Shown one piece after another: positions 55,014 to 61,963 of a DNA stretch of 64,000 nucleotides. The notes under the pieces are model-generated. The model did not search any database, was not told the origin of the DNA, and saw only the letters and a program-made list of their open reading frames with translations. Position numbers and translations under genes: made by a program. Every line of letters starts with the position of its first letter. Within the stretch, counting starts at the first letter, position 1. Source of the DNA: Pseudonocardiales bacterium (GTDB lineage Bacteria; Actinomycetota; Actinomycetes; Mycobacteriales; Pseudonocardiaceae); the NCBI GenBank assembly GCA_023252195.1, contig JAHEXI010000007.1:160844-224843 (forward strand). Direction: 5' to 3'.

Positions 55014-56086
55014 GATGAGGCGGCCCAGACGACGAGGACGGGTGCAGACTGACCAGGGCCTGGTAGAGCTCGCGGGCGACGTAGCGTTGCAGGCAGCGGA
55101 TGATCTCCCGGCGGCTGAGGCCCTCGGAGGTGCGTCGGGCCACATAGCGGTGGGTCCGTTGGTCAAGGCGCAGCCGGGTCAGCACGACGGTGTAGAGGGC
55201 GTTGTTCGCGGCGCGATCGCCCCCGCGGTTCAGCCGGTGCCGGTGGGTTTTGCCGCTGCTGGCCGGGATCGGCGCCACCCCGCACAGATGCGCGAACGCG
55301 GCCTGGAGAGCGCATCGGTTGCGGGTTATCCCCGACGGTGGTCAACAGCTGCCCCACTACCTCGACTCCGACACCGAGTAGATCGGTCATCCCCGGGGCG
55401 GCAGTGGCGACGAGGCCGTGCAGCTCGACGTCGGCGTCCTTAATCTCGGTGGTCAAGTGCTGGTGGCGGCGCGCCAGCCGACGCAACACCACCTTCACCG
55501 CCTGGACTGGATCCGACAGCAGACCGGTTGTCCGCAGCCGCGTACAGGCCTGCACCAGGGCTGGGGTCTTGAGGTCGGCCAAGCGTTCGCGGACCTCGGG
55601 TGGGGCCGTGACCAGCAACGACTTGAGCTGATTAGTGGTCTGGGTGCGAGCCTTGACCGCACCGCGGCGGGTCACCCGCAACGCCCGGATCGCTTCGACG
55701 ATCCCATCGCCGGTCTTCGGGACCGAGGTGCGGGAGGCACTCAACGCGGCCCGGGCCGCGGCATAGGCATCGATCGGGTCAGACTTGCCCTGCGCGCGGC
55801 GAGCCCGCCGATCCGGGCGATTGACCTCCAGCACCGACACACCCGCCTGACGCAGATACCGAGCCAGACCCGCGCCATAGGAGCTGGTGCCCTCCACCCC
55901 CACCCGGGCCAGCTCACCGAACCCCCACAGCCACCCAGCCAGGGCCGCATAACCCACCGCGGTCGCCGGGAACTCGCGGTCATCCACCTCCCGGCCCAAC
56001 TGGTCGATCACCGCGACATGATGGGTCTGGCCATGGGTATCCACGCCACCGACGACAACCCGGGTCTCACCGGTCATCCTCGACAT
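54988..56086 (-). mobile_element. IS110-family transposase gene, frameshifted
   Basis: From the ATG at 56086 the DEDD catalytic domain is intact: VVVGGVDTHGQTHHVAVIDQ, VGVEGTSSYGAGLARYLR and GKSDPIDAYAAARAALSASR. The frame is lost near 55310 after LLTTVGDNP; the rest is in another frame with AHLCGVAPIPASSGKTHRHR (catalytic Ser), NRGGDRAANNALYTVVL and ARELYQALVSLHP to the stop at 54988. One extra base explains the shift. IS110 recombinases work with an element-encoded bridge RNA; about 250 bp of non-coding sequence upstream of the start (56087-56340) is where IS110-group elements carry it. The disrupted gene is probably inactive unless the shift is an assembly error. Confidence 0.88.
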
Positions 56087-57152
56087 CGCTGCACCACTTC
56101 CGCTCACACCGGATGGGTCAGCGCGTTGCGGTCGGGCGCGACGGACAAGACAGTGATGGGTGCCACTGGCACAGGCTCCTCTCAGGTCACGCCGCCCGAC
56201 CGCACACGCAGACGACACCGCCCGCGCCGAGGCCGACCAATCCTGGCCAAGACAGCAACATCACGTCAGTCGACGGAGGGTCACACCCCAAGCGAGCGGT
56301 GCCGCCCACATCCCATCTCACTGCCGACGGGGCTGATCTCGCGAACTTCACGGCTGTTCCGTCACGCACCAGCTCGCCACGTTTGCGAAATCACGCTCCA
56401 TCCGCCGGACGGCGTTGTTCTTGCGAGTCCGTTCCAGCTCGGCACGTTCGGTCGCGACAGGTCCTCGCCCTGGATCTGGCCATTGCCTTTCATTTTCTTC
56501 ACCCTGTCTGCCTAACGTCATCCCGTGGATGCCGATACCTCGGCGATCGAACGGCCGGAATCGAGGTGGAGGCTCACGGCCTAGTCCTCGTACTCCTGGG
56601 CTGAGGCGTCGGCGTGTCGCCAGGTGATTCGTGTCCGCGGCAGCTACGACCGGGTGTCCAGAGGATCGGGACCAGTCGACGTGCCGCCACGACCTGCGAT
56701 GCTCCGACACCTGCTCGCCGCCAACGCCGAACACTGACTCGACTCAACGCCTACCTAGTGGACCCCAACGAATACCGGGCTCCGTCCGCAAGCTGCTGCA
56801 AGTCGGACGCACACCACCGGCAACGCCTCACCATCACCGTGGGCCTCAACCGTCCCACCTCTCCCAAGATCACTCGAGTGCTCACCCTCCTCGCGACGAA
56901 CTGACATCAACCCACCCCACATTCCCGGCGATCTCCGCCCAGCACCGCAATCATGATCAGCATTCAACAGCCGCCGCAACCCTTCCGGATGTCTGAGACT
57001 CCGGACGCCGCGCGGCGCCGCACTTCTCATATTGCCACTTCCCTCGGCTCGTGATCGAGTGTAAACTTCCGATTACGGACCCAATAAGCGAAACGGCTGC
57101 GTTCCGAGCCTGATCGAGTGCCAGAACATTCCTCGCAGGGTTGGAGGTCGCA
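56087..57152. other. 1.07 kb without intact genes: IS110 left end, IS3 remnant, operon leader
   Basis: 56087-56340 is the likely non-coding IS110 end. 56348-56470 carries an IS3 OrfA remnant (listed separately). 56470-57030 shows only out-of-frame open stretches. 57030-57152 should contain the promoter of the small membrane-protein operon; a GGAGG site is at 57143. Base composition is slightly lower in GC than the flanks. Confidence 0.5.
56348..56464 (-). pseudogene. IS3-family transposase OrfA remnant
   Basis: The last 38 codons before the stop at 56348 read ATERAELERTRKNNAVRRME followed by RDFANVASWC. This matches the leucine-zipper end of IS3 OrfA (usual pattern ERAELxRLRRENxELRMERDxLKKA) with several substitutions. 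Upstream sequence has no recognisable helix-turn-helix. A decayed fragment next to the IS110 element. Confidence 0.5.
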
Positions 57153-57434
57153 TTGAATGTGTTTGTAGCATTGAATGAGTATGGGGAGCCGTCCCTTGGC
57201 GGCTGGTGGATAGGCCTGATCATCGGGTTGGTGGTCGTCGTGGTCGTGGTGGTTGTCGTAACCACGCTCCTGGTGCTTGCAACCCGGATCAACGGGCAGG
57301 CGCGGGCAGCGGCTCGCGAGCTCGAGGCGATACGGTCGACCACGCAGCCGCTCGGGGGACTGCACCGCACGAACGACACGCTCCAGAGCATCCTCCGGGG
57401 CGCTCGGGCCGCTCGAGGGGCATTGGGGGGATAA
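57153..57434 (+). CDS. Small single-pass membrane protein 1 of five-gene operon
   Basis: 93 residues from TTG at 57153 (GGAGG 5 nt upstream); GTG at 57159 and TTG at 57141 are alternatives. One membrane helix made largely of Val (IGLIIGLVVVVVVVVVVTTL) follows a short outside segment GEPSLGGWW. The cytoplasmic C-terminus is a predicted amphipathic helix (INGQARAAARELEAIRSTTQ, HRTNDTLQSILRGARAA). No family is recognised. Ends 2 bp before the next gene. The pattern of one TM plus helical tail is shared by all five products. Confidence 0.7.
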   Translation: MNVFVALNEYGEPSLGGWWIGLIIGLVVVVVVVVVVTTLLVLATRINGQARAAARELEAIRSTTQPLGGLHRTNDTLQSILRGARAARGALGG

Positions 57435-57436
57435 CG

Positions 57437-57709
57437 ATGGTCCTAGCTCTCGCCGCCAACGAAATCACATTCTGGGAGATTTATCTGGTTCTCGGGTTGG
57501 TCGTGATAATTGCCGTGATCGCGCTTCTCAGCCTGCTCCTAGCCTTCGTCCGCTCCATCGAATCCAGCGTGCAGGGACTGGGCGGCGTGGCGCAGGGGGT
57601 TGCCAGCAACACAGCCAACATCAAGGTAGCGCTTGCTGTCGCAGACAGCCTGGATGAGATCGCGGACGAGGCAGGCCGCCACGCCCGACTTCTAGGGGTG
57701 AACGTGTGA
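57437..57709 (+). CDS. Small single-pass membrane protein 2 of five-gene operon
   Basis: 90 residues. N-terminal membrane helix ITFWEIYLVLGLVVIIAVIA LLSLLLAFV, then a helical cytoplasmic tail SIESSVQGLGGVAQGVASNT followed by NIKVALAVADSLDEIADEAG. The tail has heptad-like spacing of small and hydrophobic residues, reminiscent of DUF948-type helical repeats. Its stop overlaps the start of gene 3. Function unknown. Confidence 0.72.
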   Translation: MVLALAANEITFWEIYLVLGLVVIIAVIALLSLLLAFVRSIESSVQGLGGVAQGVASNTANIKVALAVADSLDEIADEAGRHARLLGVNV

Positions 57710-58074
57710 TGAGCACCGTACTGCTCGTGATTCTCACCGTCGTCGAGATCGTGGCCCTAGTGGCCGTGTTGGCGCTGTTCGTTATCTTGATCACTCGCCG
57801 GCTACGCTCCCTCGCCGACACCCTCGGAGACGTGAGTGGGAACGTCATCGGCGCGATCCAAGGGGACGTGTTCCTAGTTGGCGCCGGCGCCGCCATCCTG
57901 AACCGGAAGCTGAACGCGATCGCCAAAGTTCTGCCGATGCTCGCGGAGAAGGCCGAGTCGCTGCCTGCGAAGCATGCGCAGGCCCAGACCGCGCAGCGGC
58001 CGCAGGCCCAACCCGCCGGAACTGGCTGGCGACCCGCAATAGGTGCTCAGGACCCCGCGGTAAGGCGAGGGTAA
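57709..58074 (+). CDS. Small single-pass membrane protein 3 of five-gene operon
   Basis: 121 residues, the longest of the set; GTG at 57706 is an alternative start. Membrane helix VLLVILTVVEIVALVAVLAL, then RRLRSLADTLGDVSGNVIGA, a second weakly hydrophobic stretch (DVFLVGAGAAILNRKL) and a disordered Gln/Pro/Ala-rich tail (HAQAQTAQRPQAQPAG). Overlaps the previous stop by one base, indicating translational coupling. Not recognised. Confidence 0.72.
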   Translation: MSTVLLVILTVVEIVALVAVLALFVILITRRLRSLADTLGDVSGNVIGAIQGDVFLVGAGAAILNRKLNAIAKVLPMLAEKAESLPAKHAQAQTAQRPQAQPAGTGWRPAIGAQDPAVRRG

Positions 58075-58090
58075 GACTAAGGAGGCGACG

Positions 58091-58339
58091 ATGTTACTGT
58101 GGTGGATTGGCAACGCGCTCTTCCTCATCATAGTCGTACCCGTCGTGGTGGTGCTGCTCCAGATTCTGAAGGGGTCCGCCGTCGGCGTCGGGAAGCGTAT
58201 CGACACCATTCACGATCAGGCCGGGGGCCTCGTCATCGCAGCCGACGATGTGAAGGCGCTGATACCCACCCGCGACGCCGTGAAACGGGTGGGGGCTGGC
58301 CTCACCCGCTATGTGAAGGCGGTCGACCGCCTCCTGTGA
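58091..58339 (+). CDS. Small single-pass membrane protein 4 of five-gene operon
   Basis: 82 residues. ATG at 58091 is preceded by AAGGAGG at 5 nt. Membrane helix LLWWIGNALFLIIVVPVVVV at the extreme N-terminus, then a helical tail GVGKRIDTIHDQAGGLVIAA and VKRVGAGLTRYVKAVDRLL. The Trp pair at the membrane edge and the amphipathic tail match the other members. Unknown function. Confidence 0.75.
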   Translation: MLLWWIGNALFLIIVVPVVVVLLQILKGSAVGVGKRIDTIHDQAGGLVIAADDVKALIPTRDAVKRVGAGLTRYVKAVDRLL

Positions 58340-58352
58340 GGAGCGAATTACC

Positions 58353-58592
58353 ATGCCGGCAGCCGCTGTATTCTCGATCGTCCTCGCAGCGCTCACCATT
58401 CTGGTGCTCGCTGCCTACCTGCTCAGTATTGCGCGCATTCTCGGGCGCATCAACACGAAGCTCCGCGCAGTCAACACCGGCCTTCACGTGGTCACCGAAA
58501 GGACCGAGCCAGTCGGATCGATCGTGGAGGGAATCAACAACGACCTCGCCGGAGTGGACAACGCCTTGCGGGCCGTGCTCGGCAGAAGATAG
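58353..58592 (+). CDS. Small single-pass membrane protein 5 of five-gene operon
   Basis: 79 residues. GAGGAG lies 8 nt before the ATG at 58353. Membrane helix FSIVLAALTILVLAAYLLSI, then RILGRINTKLRAVNTGLHVV and TERTEPVGSIVEGINNDLAG VDNALRAVLG. The EPVGSIVEGINNDL region resembles a motif seen in uncharacterised actinobacterial membrane-anchored helical proteins and, loosely, gene 1 (TTQPLGGLHRTNDTL), suggesting paralogy within the operon. A terminator hairpin follows at 58608-58639. Confidence 0.75.
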   Translation: MPAAAVFSIVLAALTILVLAAYLLSIARILGRINTKLRAVNTGLHVVTERTEPVGSIVEGINNDLAGVDNALRAVLGRR

Positions 58593-58607
58593 TGAAGACT
58601 GTAGTTT

Positions 58608-58639
58608 CCGGCACCCGCACCACCGATAACGGGTGCCGG
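58608..58639 (+). terminator. Terminator hairpin of the small membrane-protein operon
   Basis: CCGGCACCCG (58608-58617) and CGGGTGCCGG (58630-58639) are exact 10-bp reverse complements with a 12-nt loop, 16 nt after the last stop codon. Confidence 0.7.
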
Positions 58640-58659
58640 TCGGCCAGGTACTCCGCCAG

Positions 58660-58703
58660 GTCGCGGACGGCGACGATCACCCGATGTCGTCGCCGTCCGC
58701 GAC
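58660..58703. repeat. 15-bp perfect inverted repeat between the operon and the tRNA cluster
   Basis: GTCGCGGACGGCGAC (58660-58674) and GTCGCCGTCCGCGAC (58689-58703) are exact reverse complements around a 14-nt loop. It lies 36 nt past the 3' end of tRNA-Val on the minus strand, so it is a likely terminator of the tRNA transcript or a bidirectional insulator. Confidence 0.65.
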
Positions 58704-58739
58704 TGATTCGTGATCCCTGTGTTTGGTTGTACGTGCTGG

Positions 58740-58811
58740 TGGGCGATACTGGGATTGAACCAGTGACTTCTACCGTGTCAAGGTAGCGCTCTCCCACTGA
58801 GCTAATCGCCC
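58740..58811 (-). tRNA. tRNA-Val (GAC)
   Basis: Read on the minus strand the acceptor GGGCGAT pairs with ATCGCCC, the D arm is TAGCTCAGTGGGAGAGC, the anticodon loop TTGACAC is closed by CTACC/GGTAG, and the T arm is CTGGTTCAATCCCAG. Discriminator is A; CCA is not encoded. 72 nt. Confidence 0.95.
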
Positions 58812-58812
58812 G

Positions 58813-58884
58813 AGGCGGAGGCGGGAATCGAACCCGCGTACAGGGCTTTGCAGGCCCTTGCCTAAGCCACTCGGCCACTCCGCC
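58813..58884 (-). tRNA. tRNA-Cys (GCA)
   Basis: Acceptor GGCGGAG pairs with CTCCGCC; anticodon loop CTGCAAA between AGGGC and GCCCT; T arm GCGGGTTCGATTCCCGC; discriminator U as expected for tRNA-Cys. One base separates it from tRNA-Val, so the tRNAs are co-transcribed. Confidence 0.95.
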
Positions 58885-58989
58885 ACGCCTCGTACCGAGG
58901 AGTTCTCGCTGGCCCGGCGATCTGAGTTCGTCGCGCCGAATGACTCCCTGACCCGCCCGTGAAACGGCCCGGCGTGGTGGGCCGCACAG

Positions 58990-59062
58990 AGCGGACGACG
59001 GGATTCGAACCCGCGACCCTCACCTTGGCAAGGTGATGCGCTACCAGCTGCGCTACGTCCGC
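58990..59062 (-). tRNA. tRNA-Gly (GCC)
   Basis: Acceptor GCGGACG pairs with CGTCCGC; D arm TAGCGCAGCTGGTAGCGCA; anticodon loop TTGCCAA between CACC/TCACC and GGTGA; T arm GCGGGTTCGAATCCCGT; discriminator U. First gene of the minus-strand tRNA cluster. Confidence 0.95.
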
Positions 59063-59151
59063 ATGTTCCCAACGGGACTTGATCTGGCTCCCCCCGGTGC
59101 GTGACAGAACTGTAGCTGACGCGGGAAGTCCGGATCAAGCGGCCCCCGAGT

Positions 59152-59577
59152 TCACGGCAGATCGTTGGCGATCATCTGGTCGAGCGCGTCGTCGACGTTC
59201 ATCCACCGAGTCTCGTTCCCAGGCAGGACGATGTCATAGCTGGCGTCGAGAAACTCAGCGAGCCGCTGGGCGCTGGCCTCGAACACGGCGTGACCGGAGG
59301 GTGAGTTGAGCTCCACAACGACGATCTCGGGATCGCCTGAACCCGGCCGGATGCGCACGTCACCGTCACCCGCATCGGCGATCAGGCCGTCGGCGAGTAG
59401 ATCCCGGGAGAACACCCACTCGACCCACCCAGCCCGCCCAGTGCGAAAAGCCGCGACGATGGCGTATGGGTCGCGAGTGTCGTAACGCAGCGCAACCTGA
59501 ACCGGCACCGCAGGAGTGCGTGGTGCCAGCAGATCAAAGACCGCCGATGAACGGAGGGTCACATGGTCGTTACGCAT
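59152..59577 (-). CDS. SsgA-family sporulation/cell-division regulator
   Basis: 141 residues, typical for SsgA-like proteins. Matches along the length: VPVQVALRYDTRDPYAIVAA, WVEWVFSRDLLADGLIADAG, GDVRIRPGSGDPEIVVVELN, SPSGHAVFEASAQRLAEFLD. SsgB and relatives place FtsZ rings or control septum formation in morphologically complex actinomycetes. ATG at 59577 with AAAGGGG upstream. Its presence argues for a mycelial organism and fits the SapB-type lanthipeptide elsewhere in the window. Confidence 0.92.
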   Translation of the reverse strand: MRNDHVTLRSSAVFDLLAPRTPAVPVQVALRYDTRDPYAIVAAFRTGRAGWVEWVFSRDLLADGLIADAGDGDVRIRPGSGDPEIVVVELNSPSGHAVFEASAQRLAEFLDASYDIVLPGNETRWMNVDDALDQMIANDLP

Positions 59578-59806
59578 CGTTGTCGCCCCTTTCTGTGCCG
59601 TCAGCCCTGAAACGATTGACTTTGGTTGCTGTGACGCGGAAATGGCTGAGCTACGCCCGGATGCCTATGGCAGACCACCCGGACGGGTCAGAGAGCCTCA
59701 CCCGAGCGACAGGGTCGTCGCTCATCGTGCCTAGCGGCCGCCGTCTGAGCCGATACCGTGAGGGAACTAGCCTGAACCGGTAGGTTGTGCCCGGCGTAGA
59801 TACGAC

Positions 59807-60517
59807 GTGAGGATCTCTCTGGTGGCCGATGAGGCTCGATCGAGCGCCCCCCGGCCCGAACGATGGCGAAACAGTTCGGACCCGGTGCCGCCAGCTCTCA
59901 GTATGGGTGAGGGACCTTCCGACGTCGAGTTGGTGCGACGACTCGCGGATGCCGATGGAGCCGCACTGTCCCAGCTGTATCAGCGCTTTGGTCGGCCGTG
60001 CTACTCGCTGGCCCGCCGCATCTGTGCTGATGAGGGACTAGCTGAGGATGTGGTGCAGGAGGTGTTCCTGACGCTGTGGCGCGATCCGTCCCGATTCGAC
60101 CCCGCGCGGGGCGGCTTCGCCACCTGGCTGCTCACGCTCATTCACCACAAGGCGGTGGATGCGGTGCGAAGAGAGAGCACCATCCGTCGCCGCATGGTCG
60201 CTGCGCCGGAAGCGGGCGAGGACTGGTCGCCCATGCCGGTACCGGGTGCCGATCAGGCGGCGATGGCTCGCGTCGCCGCAGGGCAGGTGCGTGCGGCGCT
60301 TCACCGTCTACCGGTCGAGCAGCGGCAGGTGCTCGCGCTCGCCTACTTCGGCGGACATACTCAGCGTGAAATCGCAGTTCTGACTGGTGTGCCACTAGGT
60401 ACGGTGAAGTCCCGCATGTTCACCGCTGTGCAGAGGCTGCGATCGCTGCTGGCCGATCAGCTGGGGCCGGACACGCTGATCGCCGAGGCGCGCGTGGTGA
60501 GAGAGGCGAAGCGATGA
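59807..60517 (+). CDS. ECF RNA polymerase sigma factor
   Basis: 236 residues from the GTG at 59807; an ATG at 59903 would give a 204-residue form starting at the conserved region. Sigma-2: LSQLYQRFGRPCYSLARRIC, VVQEVFLTLWRDPSRFDPAR, FATWLLTLIHHKAVDAVRRE. Sigma-4: LPVEQRQVLALAYFGGHTQR followed by EIAVLTGVPLGTVKSRMF. Belongs to the SigK/SigL-like ECF branch that is held by RskA-type membrane anti-sigma factors. Its stop overlaps the anti-sigma start by 4 nt. Confidence 0.93.
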   Translation: MRISLVADEARSSAPRPERWRNSSDPVPPALSMGEGPSDVELVRRLADADGAALSQLYQRFGRPCYSLARRICADEGLAEDVVQEVFLTLWRDPSRFDPARGGFATWLLTLIHHKAVDAVRRESTIRRRMVAAPEAGEDWSPMPVPGADQAAMARVAAGQVRAALHRLPVEQRQVLALAYFGGHTQREIAVLTGVPLGTVKSRMFTAVQRLRSLLADQLGPDTLIAEARVVREAKR

Positions 60518-61305
60518 ACGACCAGCAGCAGCGCCCGGTTGCCGGTTGCCCGCATCGCGACTTGGCGGTCGGGTGGGCGTTGCACGCCCTGGAACCCGCC
60601 GAAGAATCTCTGCTCGCCATCCACATGCCGGAGTGCCCGACCTGCGTCGAAATCGCTGCGGAGACCGAGGAAATTGGTGCCACGCTGGGCCTTTCGGTGC
60701 CGGAAGCAATCCCCAGCGCCGAGCTGGAGCAGCGCATACTGAGCGTCACCGGTGCCAGCCGGGTTGCGCCAGTTGTGCCGATAGCATCCTCAACAGGAGG
60801 GGGGAGACACATCGCCAAAGCATCGCGGCAGCGCGTTCGGGAACTGGCTGCGGCCGCGGCGGTGATCCTGGTCGCTGCGGCGGTGGTGCTCGGGGTGCGA
60901 GTGGTGCAGCTCAACGGCGAACTCAACCAAGCACAACGCCAGGTCACCGGTATGTCCGAGGCGATACAAAGCGCAGCGGACCCGGAGTCGATCCGGGTGC
61001 CGCTGGTCACCAAGAACGGCAGTGCAGTCGGCATGGTGCTCGCGAACCGGGAGCAGGTCGCGGTCGTATCCACCCGCCTGCCTAGCAACAGCGAAGACCA
61101 CACCTACGTTCTGTGGGGTCTCGATGGGGGAGTGCCGGTGGCGTTGACGGCCTTCGACGTAGCGCGAGAGGCACCCGGACCGCACTCGGTACCCGCAGCC
61201 GGCGCGACCGGAAAGTTCACCGGCTACGCGGTCTCCCTCGAACCGGGTCGACGCGCCCCCGCGACGCCGACCGATATCGTGGCGAGCGGGCAGGTGACAC
61301 GCTGA
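60514..61305 (+). CDS. Anti-sigma factor, RskA-like, membrane anchored
   Basis: 263 residues. N-terminal zinc-binding anti-sigma domain (DLAVGWALHALEPAEESLLA, then HMPECPTC, an HxxxCxxC motif), one membrane helix (ELAAAAAVILVAAAVVLGVR) and an extracytoplasmic RskA domain (VPLVTKNGSAVGMVLANREQ, TYVLWGLDGGVPVALTAFDV). It should hold the upstream ECF sigma at the membrane until released, probably by regulated proteolysis. ATG at 60514 in an ATGA overlap. Confidence 0.93.
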   Translation: MNDQQQRPVAGCPHRDLAVGWALHALEPAEESLLAIHMPECPTCVEIAAETEEIGATLGLSVPEAIPSAELEQRILSVTGASRVAPVVPIASSTGGGRHIAKASRQRVRELAAAAAVILVAAAVVLGVRVVQLNGELNQAQRQVTGMSEAIQSAADPESIRVPLVTKNGSAVGMVLANREQVAVVSTRLPSNSEDHTYVLWGLDGGVPVALTAFDVAREAPGPHSVPAAGATGKFTGYAVSLEPGRRAPATPTDIVASGQVTR

Positions 61306-61744
61306 CGGTCGCGGAGAGGCCACTCCGGAGTTCCACAGATCGAGCTGGGCGCGAGAACCGATTCGCCCCGTTGCGGGACTGGGCGAGCCGCAGGCCAGGC
61401 CTCGATCTCGCCTACCGGATCGTGGAGGGTGTGGTCGGTACGGCGGTGCTCGCCACCGGCGCCCTCGCTATTCCCTATCCAGGACCCGGGTGGCTGATTT
61501 TGTTCGCCGGCCTCGCGATCCTGGGAACCGAGTTCACGTGGGCCAAGCGGCCGCTGCGCTGGACTCGTGCACGCTACACGCCTGGACCGGGTGGGTGCGC
61601 CAGCAGCCTGCCGTCGTCCGGATAGGAGTGATTGCGCTGACCGGGGCCGTCCTCTTGGCCACTCTCTGGTTGGTGAACGCCTTCGGCCTGGTCGCCGGGT
61701 GGGTCGGTCTGCACGGGGATTGGGTGCAGTCACCGCTGACCTGA
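61302..61744 (+). pseudogene. TIGR02611-type (PGPGW) membrane protein, frameshifted
   Basis: Frame one gives LDLAYRIVEGVVGTAVLATG, LAIPYPGPGWLILFAGLAIL (the PGPGW signature) and EFTWAKRPLRWTRAR, then goes off at about 61576. Another frame continues with LHAWTGWVRQQPAVVRIGVI, LLATLWLVNAFGLVAGWVGL to the stop at 61742. A one-base loss in CGTGCACGCTACACGCC explains it. The first frame has no ordinary start codon; CTG at 61302 overlaps the anti-sigma stop (CTGA) and may be a non-standard or mutated start. Likely third gene of the sigma operon. Confidence 0.75.
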
Positions 61745-61779
61745 TCCTGTATGGTGATGCCGCTACCGCGGTCAGCAGG

Positions 61780-61851
61780 GGGCGATTAGCTCAGCGGGAG
61801 AGCGCTTCGTTCACACCGAAGAGGTCACTGGTTCGATCCCAGTATCGCCCA
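61780..61851 (+). tRNA. tRNA-Val (CAC), integration target
   Basis: Acceptor GGGCGAT pairs with ATCGCCC; D arm TAGCTCAGCGGGAGAGC; anticodon loop TTCACAC between CTTCG and CGAAG; T arm CTGGTTCGATCCCAG; discriminator A. The body is nearly identical to tRNA-Val(GAC) at 58740. A tyrosine integrase gene begins 107 bp downstream on the opposite strand, so the 3' part of this tRNA is the likely attachment site. Confidence 0.95.
61827..61851 (+). other. Putative attachment site (attL/attR) in the tRNA-Val 3' end
   Basis: Inferred from the tRNA-integrase arrangement: the int gene points toward the 3' end of an intact tRNA, as in actinomycete integrative elements. The second copy expected at the other end of the element is outside the window, so the core could not be measured. 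Confidence 0.45.
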
Positions 61852-61920
61852 CTCTTAAAATCCCAGGTCAGAGGCCGTATCGAAGCCTTCGGGTCGATCT
61901 TCATGTGCGTGATCACTGTC

Positions 61921-61963
61921 GATCGTCAGCGAATCGTCAGCGAATCGTCAGCGAATCGTCAGC
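61921..61963. repeat. 11-bp direct-repeat array between attachment site and int
   Basis: GAATCGTCAGC occurs three times in tandem (61931-61941, 61942-61952, 61953-61963), preceded by GATCGTCAGC (61921-61930). The array ends over the stop codon of the integrase gene. Such iterons near att are typical arm-type binding sites for the integrase or excisionase. Confidence 0.7.
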
